Below, in pieces: positions 47,693 through 61,066 of a DNA stretch of 64,000 nucleotides. The DNA lies in assembly GCA_037576195.1 (NCBI GenBank), contig CM075101.1, forward strand, positions 43,524,001 to 43,588,000, read 5' to 3'. The position numbers were made by a program, and so were the translations under genes. The notes below the pieces were generated by a model. It saw only the letters and a program-made list of their open reading frames with translations, was not told where the DNA came from and ran no database searches. This DNA comes from Phytoseiulus persimilis. Its lineage: Eukaryota; Arthropoda; Arachnida; Mesostigmata; Phytoseiidae. Every line of letters starts with the position of its first letter. The stretch's first letter is position 1.

Positions 47693-50600
47693 AATTCTCG
47701 TCCTGTTCGTCGATTCGGGGCGAGAAACCGGAAGGAGGACGTCTCTAAAAAAAAAGAGTCGTAGTCAATCTCAACATTTCCTGCGTGGGATCCATAAGCT
47801 CGATCTTCATATTGGATCCGTACTGCTTCAGGAAACGGGAATATTTTTCGATCCGATGCTTGACATCCGCTCAGGAGATCAGAACTTCATTCTGAAGTGT
47901 ACAATCTCTGATCTACAAGCAGTTTTAGCATGCAGATTCCCGGCCAAAGAGGCTCTGCGGTTGATAACTGAGCGGTTTCGACGTCCCAGACGAGCCTCGC
48001 CTCTATTTATCCCAACTTTTGATCATCGTGTTTGGTGCATACAGCAGACTAAAACACGAATTTTTCCCATCGAGTGCATGTCTGCATCATCTTATCCCGG
48101 GGCTTCAATGGTCGGCTCGTTGTCTTTTCTGATATTTTGTTCCCATTCGGATCTGCTAGATTCGGTTCTGGCTATTCACCGACATTCCAGGTGAGTTGGG
48201 ATCCGGAACCAGCACTTTCAAAACAAACCGACAAGGTATTCAGATCGCATGATCAATCCGAGAGAAAGATGGATATATGACCTGATTCCTGAATCGTGAT
48301 TGATCTCAAATGAAAATATACATTGATAATCATAGACACATATTCCAGAGGATCCACGGGATGAGTATCCATCCATTCCTATCAACGAATACAAATATAC
48401 TAAATTCGCCTTCATTCGGCTTCATTGTGTCATCAACTTCCGATCGTTGTATGGAATCATGCTGCGTGTGACACCACAGACTCCTCTTCGACCGAGATTA
48501 GTGCGGTGGCGTTCCCGGGGGACGCCCAGGCTGCCAATCGATGCCTCAAGTTCCGATCCTTCATGATTCCTGAGTCAATACCAATGCGTTGGGCATGATT
48601 TGACTGTTTCACGGGATGCAATCAAGTATTCCTGTGAGCCAGAGCCGACTGGGGACTGGGGATGTGCTTCCTTCTGCCAGCAGCCTTATTCTCGGATCCA
48701 CATGACAGTCGTCTTCTCAAAAGACTTGAGACCCCGCATCTTCTGACTCCTTCAGTTCTCGTACACCGAGGAGTGGGCTGGAATCACAGATCGAACCCGT
48801 GCTCTTGCGAACCTTCTATGCTTTTTCGGCAGCGATGTCAAGCTTCATACCAGCCTCCGGGCTGAACGAGCAGATATCGAAATGATTCCCGTCCAGTGAA
48901 CTTTATTGGCCTTTCGCTATGTCACCTGCTCATCAGACGAGCAATAGTGATATTGCATGAGGGCTGATGAAGAAAAAGCGTTGACAGAGAGGGGAACAAC
49001 AGCGAGATTCTCTCTAAGGTTGATCTACTCGGGTCGTGCTCACATATCAGGTTTCAATCCGTGCCTCCGCTCAAACCGCCCTAGGCCGTGCAGAGATGAC
49101 ATCCATGATGATCCGCGCACCCATCACTGAGACAAACATCTGCTACTGGTGTGAACCTCACCATCAGCCATAAAACATACTCCATAGAACTGAGAATTAA
49201 ACTAGGTCGTAATCGCGTGTTCAGAGAACTGGACACCTAGAACTGAGTATCAATATCCCGTTCCTTATTCTAAAGCGAGAAATAAGTGGAAAGATCAAAC
49301 CAGACAGCAGAATTGAAGTGTATCAGCTGAGGAGTCAAACTACTAGTACAATGTATGGCCGACAGAGGAGAACTCCCTCGAGTGACCGACTTTGTTTCCT
49401 CCTCGCCCTCGGTCATCTTCCAGGCTTCCATCCCTCCGACGATCCACAGCCTCGGCTGCTCACGCATTCTGAATGCGCCATGGTTCCAAAACATCAGAAG
49501 AACGCGCACTGAGTCTCACGATCGTGCAGCTCTCCGGCTGGTTGCGTGTATTTTTGAGTTTCGCAGTCACTTTGTGAGAAGTTGTCGTCACCGGTAGTCT
49601 CGTACAGTATGTGATCATATCAGGTGTGGAGATCTGGTCCGGGAAGCGACAGAACAGAAACGCAATATGTTGAAACCTGAGGCGGGCAGCCAGTCAGCTC
49701 GACGGCGGTCCGCCTGAGCAACTGGCCAGACATCGATAGATAGTGATCTTTGCGGGTCGCTCGGATGGATGGACGGATGAAGAGAAAAGCCGATGACAAG
49801 CAAGCGCCAGTGACAATGTCAGCGGCGCGACTTTACTTGCTCGGAGCGGCTGCAGCTCCACGAGAAAAATTTCAGCAACGACATCAAAATCTCGATGGCA
49901 CGCAGTTTCCCATCTCCGCATCTGAGAAAAATTCGTGTCGGAATCCCCCGCTCTTGAGATTTCACTGAAAACTCCACCGCTGATTCGAAAAACTCAGAAA
50001 TCCTTCCTCTTGTCGGGGCGAGCACATGGAACAGAAGAGAGAAACAGAAAAATAAGTGTATATTCGATCTTTGAGCGGTGGAGAACGAAATATATTTGGG
50101 CGTGCACTTGAGCGGTGGTTCCCAGCCGTGCCAAAGTGCGCTCGTCGGGAGTTCGGGGACGGACGGGCGGGCAAGGAAAACCGAGAGGAGAACGAAGGAA
50201 AACGGGCTGTGCTGGGGTCGAGATCCTACGCTGAGGAAGGGGGAGGGAGAGAACCATCAAGCCACCCGTCGAGCTAGAGTCTAATGGCGCATAATTTGAT
50301 TGTAACCCCGCTCAGAGAACGCTCTTGAGCTCAAGATGCACTGAGCTGGGGGCTGTCTCGCTCCTCGTCTAGGGCTTGTTCACTTGTTTCGTTCTTTCGC
50401 GCCATTTTCGAGCTTTCGAGGACAATGACGTCGACGGGAACACTTCAAACATCTTATGTGGACTCGTAGTTGGTGTTTGAGCGGAAACGATTTTCGCTAA
50501 GTGCTCCACTTTGTGACTGACACTTGTTCGCGGAGCATCTCGCTGGCACACTCAACATAATAACGTTTCTGATTGGAGCCGCTGCTCGATTTCCCGCACT

Positions 50601-52119
50601 TTACAACTATATACCTGTAGAGAGCCCCGTTTCCATCCGACACGCGTCGAGCTCCGACGCGGAGACAACTGGCGATGAGAGGCAGAGACCGCAGGAGACA
50701 GCATGGGGCTGAGCTGAGGATCGCTTTGAGCTCTCCTCTCTCGAGTTCAGCTGGACCGTTCCGGGCCTCTCTTGGTATCCCGGTCGTAGGCCGAGTCGCC
50801 ACGATTGAGAAGTTCCCGCCCTGAATATTATCGAGATAAAAGTTGCGAAAGTAAAGCTGAGCAGCTCAAAAGCTTGAAATTATCGAGCCGGAAAATCCAT
50901 TCCAGGAGTGGCTCGTGTGTCACGGCCGCTGCCCTGCGATTACAGAAGTGAAGCCGCGGTTCGAACCCGATGTCAAAAATCGGCAAATCTCTCGGTGTGG
51001 TATGACGCGAGCTTGCTGGGACAGCGATGAGATGCTCCGCTCGAAAACATCCCCGCGCTTGTCCGACGAATGGTCCCGAGAGAACGGGCCGCTGGTCGAG
51101 CGACGCGACAACGTGAGGTCAAGGCGAAGTTTCTCGAAGGCCATCACCGCTCACGATATTAGGAAAAAATCTCGGAGTGTGTGAGGGTGGACTCTGTGAG
51201 GAACTTGAGCCCAAACATAGTCTAGGAATGTTTGCTCGAATTCGTCATTGACTCGAAGCGTTTGATATGATGCTTCTCCTCCTTCTGGTCGTCGCAGCGA
51301 GTCTTGCTCTCCCCTAATCCTAATCTACTAAGTCGCATAGCTGTGTGCTTCCTGCCTCGTCCCGAAGTGTTATCTCTGCGAACAGACAATGCAAGCAGAT
51401 CGAGCGTGATCACATTTGGACAGGCTCACGTTGTCAGTCCATGTTTGCGTTGATTTCATACGAGACACGGGGCTCGCACGTCCTTTTGAGTACACACAGA
51501 ATACTCGAAAGCTCATTGAGAACGATCGCTGTCTTCTGGGCAACTTCGACGAGTACTTCCGACGACTCGGAGTCTCTCGAGCTCCCGGTCCTGGTCGGAG
51601 TCGTAGCACGAGCCTCGAGCATTCCATTGGGAAGCTCGCTCAGAGAGCATCGGGCTCCTAGCAGGTAGCCCGAACTCTAGCGTATAAATAAACTTCCGGA
51701 ATAGAGGAACGTTTCAGAAAGGCATCGTCAAGCTCAATGATTTCTCATGGAAGATGAAAGTCTGAATTAAAATATGCAGCAAAGCATTTGCTACGTCCTT
51801 CATCTCAATGCTGTTGGAGCTCGTGATATTTCCACAAACAAGGACTGCCGCCCGTCGGGTTTGGGATAGTTCTGTCAGAGTTGAGTGTTTCCGAAACGAG
51901 CCCACCGTCGAATTATCGACTAATACATCGGAGAAAGTTCTCCGATTGTGGGGAGCAATCATCCGGACTCATGGACGGTCTCGTTTTCTGGATGGAAAAT
52001 GTTCGTTCATCGCAATCAGACTAATTGTATTCCCAGTGAGTCCGCTCCAGCCACTGTTGTGGGTCGGCTGCTCTCCTCGAGCCGGCGAGCGATGGATCTA
52101 AAGTCGCTGCCTCTGAGCT

Positions 52120-52146
52120 AGCGAGCCAGCCAGCCAGTCAGTCAGA
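52120..52146. repeat. GCCA/GTCA tetranucleotide patch
   Basis: AGCGAGCCAGCCAGCCAGTC is followed by more AGTC/AGAG units. It is of the same style as the patches at 31.6, 58.0 and 62.6 kb. Confidence 0.75.
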
Positions 52147-55100
52147 GAATCAGCCAGGAGATGAGGGCGCAGAGGTGGATCGCTGTAACGATGTTATCCT
52201 AATTCAATAATCGCCCACCAGGCTGGGTCTAAGATCTGTGAATGTATGTATGCCCCTTCTGTATTTTCTATCGATGCTGCTGCTGCTGCTCTGTCCACGG
52301 CTACAAAGACTCGACTAGCTGCATGGCTATATCGCTTACCCTTAGCACTACTGAATAACGGCAACTCCCGGACTCTGGATCGTCTCAAACTCGCGGCCTT
52401 TGTTTGTGCACTCCGCTCGAGAGATATGGAGCTGCTTGCTGTCGGTCGCCTCCCCGTTTGCTTGCCCGCTTGTCTGCTCTCTTGGTTAGTGTATCCTTAC
52501 CTGCTGCCTATGCCACCTGGTGCGTTGCTTTAGGCGTGTAAATGTCCGCACACCGAAGCTCTCCAGCGGTTTCGGTCAAAGGAGCCGCCAGGAAATTGTA
52601 AATGGCAGATATCCAGGACGAGACAATCTAAGCAGAGCGGAGTGTATCGAGAATCTCGAACGAATTCAGAACTGCGGGTGCATGTCAACGAGACAGTCTT
52701 CTTGTGTTCGGATCTCTGTCTCCTCGCTAGAGTACAATGACCTCTCACGAAAACCGCAACTCCTCTCATCTTCTAGAATTCGGGAGAAAGGATAAAACGA
52801 ACATTCTGTCCCCTGGAATACGAGGTGAACGACGCTTGGCTTAGAATAGATCGCACAAGACGTTTCGGTGGCCTTCTGCCGGCCACATCAAAGCTCAGAC
52901 ACTGACGCCGGACATTCTGAATCATGTATCTGGCAACATGGACGGAATACTAATGGATGAGAGAATTGCCACGTAAAAAGCTCAGCCCCGCTCCAGACGG
53001 ATTTCAGGTCGAGTCATCCTTCACCCTTGGAGCTTGAGCTGTCGATCCGACTTATTATATGAGACTTCGAATCTCTTACTCGATGCTACATCCAAATACG
53101 TGTTCGCTTAGTTATCACCGATTCCTTTCAGAGCTTCCAAAAGTTTTCCCAGAGCCATGCGCGAGAGTCGGGTATCCTGAGCGAGAGTCGAGCTTAGCTG
53201 CTCTGGACTCGACCTCAGGTATGCTGGAGAACAAATGACGCGGAGTTCATCGCTCAGTTCATGAGGAGGCTGGGAAGTAGCTCAGATGACCGTCCGCTAC
53301 GGTCTGGCCCACAGGGTGACACATTTACCGGGTTTTCCAAAGGTGACGGCTGGCGAGCAACTCCCCAATGCTCGGCGTTCTTCAATTTCATTCAGTTATC
53401 ACCGCGGTGTCGAGCAAAGCTGAGTATTTGAAACGCCAATCACGTTCCCGCCGTCACGAATCGTAGTTGTCATGAGAATACTAGTGCTCGAAGGCTCCTA
53501 AGAACGGTTTCATCGACTATCTCGATGAGCTGAACCTGCTACTCCGATTCTCTCCGAAACTATCTGAGCCGACGGCCGACACCCGCTCTAATTCATCAGG
53601 AGAAGCTCAACGGAGAATGATCGAAACCAATTAGCAGATTAGGAAGAATTGAGGGCGTTTCAGGATGGCCTTCTAGTGGGTCGAAATACTGAGCCAGCAT
53701 CACAAACAGAGGGTTATCGAAGAATAGCGCGTGAGAACAATACAGTCCCGCAGCAGCTGGTGACCGGGACTGCAGCACAAACTCGTTGCCGCCATCGCCG
53801 CACAAGAGATATGACGACCAGCTCCACCAGCCACTCGACAGCGTTCGGGCTGCATGCTGATGCTGTCTGCCTGGTGATTCATTTGGGAAAAGGCGCACCT
53901 CACTCACAGACGATGCCGATGCCTCCACATTCAACAACGTCTAAATCCACTCGAATAACCGAGGAGCCGAATCAAAGAGGCTTGGAGAATCAATATGCTT
54001 ATGTTCCTGTTGGAGTTGTGCGTGAGACTTGAAGGTTCTGTCAGGCACTAGTTTTCGAGAGACGCCCAAGACCCTCTTCTCTGCCCTCGCCATTCGATAT
54101 GATGACAAAGAATAAATTATTCAGGGGTGATTTCACACAACTCTGAGAGCACCCTCACAGGTGATGATGAGAACTCTCCACTGGAAATCGTTGAGCTGAT
54201 TCCAATCGAGCTCTATTGTTACTGTGCTGCATCATTTCGATCCGGCCGCCTTCCTGCACGCTCAATGAATTCTCAAGTAAACCAGAAGAATCGATTCCAA
54301 ATCACTTCCGAGTCCGTGTGACGCACAATTAGCATAGTTTTTATTCAAATTCCAAATATTGTGTTCACATCCCACATTTGTTCATCATGATTCGTTACAA
54401 CACCATCGCCTTCATCGAGTACTAGCTGTGAATTCATTCTTCGCTTCGCTCTCTCGGAACCGGAATACCTCCAAGACCTTCGGGCGCTCAATTTCAAAAA
54501 TCGTTCCCTAAACATCGTGTATGGATTTTACCTAAGACCTTAACTCACTAAGTTTCCCATGACCGCAGAAAGTTCGCTCATAGTCAAGTTGTGATTTGAA
54601 GAGCGCGGGGCCTTCTGGATCAAACTCGTAGCTGTCTTCCACTCACACGACACAGCCGGCAGCATATTCGATGAAGACTTGAATGCGTTCCGAAGTTCTC
54701 TAGCACCCAACCTCAATGGAATCTGATCGGTTTTCGAATCATTTCCAAGAAAAAAAACACGAATCAATATTTTCAATCGGAACGTTCTCACAAAGGCCCA
54801 TGGTGATGGAACGAGAAATATTCATTTTTGTTGGTGTAGTCAGTCTTGAGTCTCTTCGCGGGATGACATCTTCAGCCGGCACGCCTTCCGGAAGAAAGTC
54901 ACGCGTGGACTTACGATTCGATTTCCAATTTTCCCCTCAACAGATTACTATACATCATGCTTCTGTTCTGTGTAAAATTCGGGACGCTGGGGCGCCCCCG
55001 GGGATGATTTGTCGTTTTCGAGCGGCTTCAGCTCGAAAACCGCTGCAGATTCGTTTCTCGGAAAGCAAGCAGAATAACTGTTCAGGTGGAAATTAGGAGC

Positions 55101-55705
55101 CCCTCTCGGGAGGGACGCGCTGGTCGCGATTGAGCAATCCGGCTTGAAAAGCTACATTCTATTGAAAGATTCTCTCGCATCCATCGGACACGACCACCTT
55201 TCACGAACACCGTATTACAGCTCACACCTCTTATACTATTCCAGGAGATTCGTTGAAAACACAGCAACCAAAGTGAATGATCTCAATAGATATAACTCAT
55301 CATAGAATAAGTGACTGGAAAGCTAGCTCAGTGATCCGTGGAGTCGGAGAGACGAATGAAAGCGTGGCAATAAATAATATGAGCTCTAGTCATTGAATAT
55401 TCCACAGCGGTGTGCAGACCATCACAGTTAAGTGTTTCCAGTCGCGGCGAGCTGATCCGAAAGTTCCCCCGTCGAACCAGCTCGCTGATGTTTGGATCAA
55501 CGCTTCTCATAAGACAGAAGCTTCTGTGTGTTGTGTCAATGTGTGTTACACTGTTTGTAGGTTTGTTCATCGGTTTTCGAGGGAAAAGAGAGATCACTCT
55601 CAAAAATATACTTTTGGAAACGCATGTTCGTGATTTCCAGAGCGGGGCTGCTCGTGGCGGAGGCTAACCACGCCCTCCTCGGAGCTCCCTCCGGCTCGAA
55701 GCCTC

Positions 55706-56791
55706 TCACAGTTCCTCTAGGGATCGTGGGTTGGTGAGGAGCTCCCGCGTCAGCCGCCACGTTTGTTTGGCGGCGCTCTCGAGAGCGGACGCGGATTTCC
55801 CTTTGAACAAATCCAAGTGCGGCAGAAAATAGTGGGGACACCGTCGACACTGAAGACACGAAATGAGCTGCAGAAGAATGCCATTGATTCGGTCTCCTAG
55901 ACAAGTTTCCTCCCAATCCTGGTCTCTAGGGTGTTTTTCGCACTCGTAAAGTAGCAGGGTTTTGAGGTGGTACGACGTCACAGGATTGCCGGGCAGATCG
56001 AGATGTCTATCCCTGAGCGTTTTCAGCAGGCTTAGACATCTCCGCCGGCAGCCACCCGAGTTCAGGAGACGGTTCTCGGCGTCGAGGAACGACAGAACCC
56101 AGGCGTCTCCCTCCATGGAGGACTGTTTACCTTGAAGCGTCACGCACTCTTTCGACAACAGGTCGAAACCCTCGGCTTTGACTTCGGTCACGATTGCTGG
56201 TGAAGGCCACGGAATCTGCGGCAGCGGCCAATGAGTTGCGGATCTTGGCCACAGACCTGCGCATCTGAAAGCCGGTGTAATCTGGACGACATAACGCTCC
56301 CTGATCCTCAACTTGACTTCAGTAGTGTCCGAGATCATTTTGACGCAGTCTCGATACGCCGACTTGTCGCACGCCTGTGCGACAAGTGTTTGGAAGCGAG
56401 ATCGAATCTTGCGCGCTGAAAGGTAGCCGGACGCGGTGATGAACTCTACCCAGAGCGACATAGATCTTTTCCTACCATCGGACAATTTGAGGACGGCGCA
56501 CCCAGGAAGCGAACCGTCGTCCACGAAGTTGAATACCCCCATCTGGTTCAAGTAGAGGATCACTTCGAACTCCGTGGGTGAGATGACATCAATGCCTTCA
56601 TAGCGGCCGTGGCCTGTTTCGGAAAGCGAACTGACGAATCGAGGCTCCTGAACTTCGACCTCCTTCAACACATCCTGAACGATGCGACAGACCTCGCGGA
56701 GGGTTTTGGCGATGCCGATCTTCCTCGCCTGGACCCGGTCTGCGTAGAATTTGTTCAGTTGGTACAGGAGGCGCGATTGCGCCCCTGTCAT
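55706..56791 (-). CDS. MAB21L: MAB21-like protein, intronless, 361 aa
   Basis: Member of the Mab-21 family, needed for sensory organ, eye and body-wall development in animals. It shares the nucleotidyltransferase fold of cGAS, but enzymatic activity of MAB21L proteins is unproven. The frame is a single exon, as in vertebrate MAB21L1/L2. Near-invariant blocks run end to end: VLKEVEVQEPRFVSSL, PTEFEVILYLNQMGVFNFVD, DGSLPGCAVLKLSDGRKRSM, SLWVEFITASGYLSARKIRS, VKLRIRERYVVQITPAF, CLSLLKTLRDRHLDLPGNP, LISCLQCRRCPHYFLPHLDL and the tail SAAKQTWRLTRELLTNP. ATG 56791 (MTGAQSRLLYQLNKFY) matches the family start and gives 361 residues against 359 in human. ATG 56809 is in frame six codons earlier and is the alternative start. 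Stop TGA is at 55706-55708. L1 and L2 cannot be told apart here. Confidence 0.97.
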   Translation of the reverse strand: MTGAQSRLLYQLNKFYADRVQARKIGIAKTLREVCRIVQDVLKEVEVQEPRFVSSLSETGHGRYEGIDVISPTEFEVILYLNQMGVFNFVDDGSLPGCAVLKLSDGRKRSMSLWVEFITASGYLSARKIRSRFQTLVAQACDKSAYRDCVKMISDTTEVKLRIRERYVVQITPAFRCAGLWPRSATHWPLPQIPWPSPAIVTEVKAEGFDLLSKECVTLQGKQSSMEGDAWVLSFLDAENRLLNSGGCRRRCLSLLKTLRDRHLDLPGNPVTSYHLKTLLLYECEKHPRDQDWEETCLGDRINGILLQLISCLQCRRCPHYFLPHLDLFKGKSASALESAAKQTWRLTRELLTNPRSLEEL

Positions 56792-56809
56792 GTCTTGCGG
56801 CACTAACAT

Positions 56810-58210
56810 TTGCAAACTTTCAAACGGAAAACCAACAGTGCAACAACAATTGCCACGCTCTCCGAGCCGACTTCACTCCAGCTGCTTCGTTATTCTTGCG
56901 GCTGTTTTCCACTCTCTCTCTCTCGCTCGCTCTCAGAGGACGCACCAGGACCTTCCTCGGTTCTCAGTCAAGCCATCCCGGTCCTGCTCAAAGTTTGAAT
57001 TCACAAAATCTAGCGGCTCAACCGAAAATCTTTCCCGGGCATAGAGTTTTTCGTGCACAGAGACAACTCCGGCTCCGGGAATCCCTCGTTCCCACGGTGA
57101 CTTGCTCCGTGAGTGTTAATTCCACGATTCTGAACTAGATGAGGAAATCCACGGGAAGTGCGTTCAAACGAGTGGTCCGAAGCCACAGAACGACCTGGCT
57201 TGCACCAATTCCAATTCTAGAAGCACATCAACCGCAGTGCCGGTCGTTTCCGCTTTCACAACGCTTTTCCAGGTGAAGCTTCGCTGAATGCCGTCAATCT
57301 TTCACGTATTGCCGCCATTTTGTCGATCGAGCGCGCAGAGAGAATCCACCGTTGTGCTCGCCCGGGCGCTTGTCCCGAACATCATCGGAGCTTTTCGCAA
57401 ACTCTGCCGGCGTAGTTGTTGTTCATGCTCGCACGAACCTCATCCGAGGGCTTCATGAGCCGGGCGGTGGTTCACGATTCTCTTCTTTATGCCTCGGGCC
57501 AAGCCCGATATGAGACGACACCAACGAGACAGTTCACTCCCGACGCTGGAGACCCTGAGTCGAGGGAGACTCCCTTCCGCTGCACTCTGGGCCGAGTTTT
57601 GCCTCAGGGCTGCCCCGCTGAACTTGGTCTCATAGAAGCGGGACCTCCGCGAGCCCGGATCCTCCTTTTCCGGTTCCTTCGGGAGCCTCGTCGCCTCACT
57701 CTTCGCGATGGTCGCAATCGACCTAACCCACTTCGGCGGTATCCTCTCGCGCGGGGACTTTTCCAGTTCAGGGTTCCACACACCACACTCTGTCACAGAT
57801 TCCACACCCTCGGAAGGCTCGGGCTCAGGCCAAGCTTCTCGTGAGCGCTTGAAGCTTCACGTCAGCGTTTGGCCGATCAGTGGCCGCGACTGAAGTAGTG
57901 TTTCCGCTCGTCACTGAAGTGGTTAGTCGCCATCGCGGATTGAACGATGACGGCGATGGCGGCATAGACGGCACAGCAAATCCTCACTCGCTCACTCACT
58001 CACTCAGCAGCAGCTGCAGTAGCAGCGGCAGAAAGAGGTTTCCGTGACGGCCCAGTGTTGGTCGTCGTCGTCGTTGCTCGTCTTGAACATATCGCTATCG
58101 AGCAAAGAGCTCGCTCGCTTTCAGGCTCCACCTTACAGCCACGCCTTGGCACCGCCCTAAAGGCAAGATGGCGCCCAATAAAGAACGTTTCTCGGAGATG
58201 TTGTGCTTAC
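56810..58210. other. GC-rich upstream region of the MAB21-like gene
   Basis: It contains a CT/GCTC-rich tract at about 56912-56935, a GC-rich zone at 57.3-57.9 kb open on both strands (121 codons -, 142 codons +), and CTCA/CAG runs at 57.98-58.03 kb. This fits promoter or 5' untranslated sequence of the MAB21-like gene. No coding exon is supported. Confidence 0.4.
57980..58035. repeat. (CTCA)n and (CAG)n patch
   Basis: Several CTCA units are followed directly by CAGCAGCAGCTGCAGTAGCA. Intergenic. Confidence 0.8.
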
Positions 58211-58725
58211 CTCACGCTTCCAGCTAGCGTTCGTCGGCTTCGCTTTGGCTGCTGAAATATGCTTATTGCTTCATCGAGATTGTCTTTCCGACCATTGAAT
58301 GGATGAGCAGCTAAGTACACAAACAGCGGGTACGTCGACGCAATTGAAAAGTAGTTCTTAAACATCGTGGAGGAAAACCGTCGGGTACTCTGGAAGATAG
58401 CTGGTAGAGAAGTTGTCTCCATGATGAGCTCGGTGATCCCTGAAACAACAACCGAGTAGAGATTCCCATGATGCGATTCGTCGGAAGCTTCTGAGAGGAG
58501 AAACACTTCGGGAACTTGATGGATATCCGGGACCGAAAGAAAGTTCTTCTCGTTTTTGTTGCACCGAGAGATCTCGGGAGCGAGTGAGAGCAGCAGGAGA
58601 ACTTCATCAGCTCTCTCCCTGTGATCACTTGCATAACGGAGCCGAAGCCACTTGTTTCGCGTACACCAGGTGGCGGCTGTGCTCCCTGGAAAAATTCGAC
58701 TCGACCGCGAAAATCCATGAATCAT
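58211..58725 (-). CDS. Hypothetical exon or ORF, no recognised domain
   Basis: A 172-codon minus-strand frame with protein-like composition (for example DIHQVPEVFLLSEASDE and FKNYFSIASTYPLFVYLAA). It runs into a good splice donor, GTGAG|GTAAGC, at 58210/58211. I do not recognise the sequence. No acceptor upstream or partner exon downstream was identified, and chance open frames of this length are not rare in the GC-rich parts of this window. It could be the first coding exon of an unidentified gene. Confidence 0.3.
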
Positions 58726-61047
58726 CTTCCGCGCGATCTCCTGTTGCGATATTCAGTCTCCATTTTTTCAGTCCACTCGACGACATCCTCTGACACAGCC
58801 ATTCGTTTCAGGACAGAAATCAAGTATGGCTCGAGTGAGGGAGAATCGCGGTTGGTCGAGGACAGGCCCTCACAGCCGTCGCGTAGTCGACTGCGGGCAA
58901 TGCTGAGGTGATAAGAAAACGGTGAGAGGGCTATGATTTCGACCAAAGCGAAGAAGATTCGAGTTCGTCCAAAATCTGTTGAGGGTTAAATGCGGGATTT
59001 CCCATCCTCCTCCGTCTGTCTTGCGTTTCCTATCGCTTAGTTTCGTCTGGGTCTTCCTCTCCCCCGTACACCCCGAGCTATCTGTCTATCTATCTCGATG
59101 GACGGCGGCTACTGCAGCTGCTAACAGCGGTTCGACTTCACACATCAGTGCGACTTGCGCATTCGTTTTTCGAGAAACCGGTTGCGGCCGCCGCGGTGCA
59201 CTCTGCTTGAGCCGGATCCGCTGCTGGCTAACGCCATAGTGAATGCTGTTTAGCGGGCCGGCCGGGTGGCTTTCGGGTTGGCTTTCGGGATGGCTGGAGC
59301 TCTCTATCGCCCGTTCTTCTCTCTCCCTCTCTCCCTCCCCTTCGGCAGGGTAAAAGCTGCTTTCAGCTCGAGCGGCCGGACAGACATTTATTTCGGGGAT
59401 TACGAAACATGTCGTCGACAAAGAAAAAGTTAAACAGAACCAATACTTCCTCGGGAGAGCAAACAGAACCCATCCAACAGAATTCATCTCGAGGCAAAAT
59501 CTCCGAAACATCGGAATCGCAAGCGTTCGCTGCCAGAACGATGAACCAAGCTCGTTCCCTCTCGAAAATTTGCGCAGATCTCGCCAATAAAATCCCCGCT
59601 GGAAAGTCTCCGCTTCGATCTCTCAGTGGAATCCTGAGGTGTGCTCAAACTCGAAGCTCCAGGCTACATAGCTTGACGGATGCGCACAGTGGATCTCTTT
59701 ACGAGCATTCGGAGTCAAGAAGGAATAGGAGAATTCGGATAACGAGACCCTGAAACGAGACCGAGGGACATCAGGGGAATGTTTCCCGTTTCTACCACGT
59801 ATCTCACGTACCTGTTTCCGACCCTACAGTGCTCCGGTGGAACTGATATGAACCCTGACTGCCCTCTAGGAGCTAGTGGAATACCGTGACTGATAGCAAG
59901 ATGCTGATTCCAAAACTGATACCTCTGTTGTTGATGCTGCCCCTGATGCGACTGATAACAGTGTTCAAAAATGTATGTACGTGCCATCAAACACGACTAT
60001 TAGCTTCGAATCGCGTGGCTGGCCCGCGAAGCGGCTCTCAAATCCTCTCTGCCAGCCCACGAGACCGTCAGGCGAGCCGAACCATCCGGACCGGAGACTC
60101 ACGTGCTCACGCAGTCGGGAGAGCACGTATCATCTTGATGATCTGTCAGTGGACTCGGTGTGCGTTCATGCCTCTGATGAAGTAAGCCGGCCTAAATTCT
60201 CTCTCGGTTCTCCGTGCATCTCTCGCTATGGTCGTTGGCTCGAAATTTGACACACGTTGTCGAAACGGAAAAAGCACCAGGAGAATATCAAGATCGATGC
60301 AGACTCAACTCGATTCGCAATCATTTGACGTGAGGAAGCAGCCCGACCATGATCACCCTTGTTAACAATCTATTGAATTTTAGGGGTATTTAGTGCTTAC
60401 TCAACGTGACTCGCATTCACCAGGGTGGGCTCCATCTAGAGGAACTCGCCAGCTCAGATCTTTTTGGAATGAGGTGCTACAACATTCATCCAGGATTCCT
60501 CGGAAATCTAGGGGAATATTGAGAAAACCAACTCGCAAGACGAAGCTGAAACGGAGAGATCCAAGAGAATCGAGCGACCGAGCTTCGCATTAGAGGCCAA
60601 ATATCTCGTATGAGCCTGGCGGGAGCGCTCGAATCATTCTCCGACCACTCGAAGCGAGGATTGCGGTGATGACGGTCATAATCGTGTCGATGACGACCGA
60701 GAAGCAACATACGGTCGCCCCGTAAGGTGGTGCTCCCCGAGCCGCATACGGCACAGTTCCCATCGAGAAAGGATGGATTCTCGAAGGATGAGGGAACATG
60801 GTTGATGAAAGAGAGAATCCAGCGATGGAGGGCTAGCCCAGTTCCCATTGCTGAACAGCGTAGCGCTTATTTAACATTAGGAGATGGGGTGGGTGATAGA
60901 TGTGCTGTATGCGTGCCTTCGGTCATAATATTCGGCGAGTCCTCAGCGCCTGCCGGACTAGAACGGCTGCCGCTGCTGGCTGTGCCGGACTACCATCCAG
61001 TGAGGTGGCCAGCGCTGCGGGTGCCCCTACAAAAGCACTCAACGTTG

Positions 61048-61066
61048 AGCGATACGCTGTATCGCT
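61048..61066. repeat. Short perfect inverted repeat
   Basis: AGCGATAC, a three-base loop GCT, then GTATCGCT. It forms a perfect 8-bp stem with no neighbouring gene. The call is structural only. Confidence 0.8.

Larger units (their letters stand above)
42162..55705. other. Gene-poor 13.5-kb stretch
   Basis: No recognised gene. The first part upstream of the PI3K acceptor probably contains its 5' untranslated exon and promoter. A GC-rich spot near 43.43-43.50 kb is a candidate. Frames of up to 190 codons (47622-48194 +) show no domain. Simple-sequence patches lie near 52.12 kb (GCCA/GTCA units) and a 20-bp tandem repeat lies at 47644. The 54-55.6 kb part is AT-richer and may include the 3' untranslated region of the MAB21-like gene. 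Confidence 0.45.

Noticed and set aside
47622-48194. 190-codon + frame
   Set aside because: It begins in a 20-bp tandem repeat and shows no domain, and no splice or start context supports it.
50958-50968. GGTTCGAACCC, a tRNA B-box-like sequence
   Set aside because: The upstream bases do not form an acceptor stem, D arm or anticodon arm at tRNA spacing, so no cloverleaf could be drawn.
56792-56815. Longer MAB21-like start
   Set aside because: The in-frame codon at 56815 is TTG. ATG 56809 is possible but adds six non-conserved residues, whereas ATG 56791 matches the family start.
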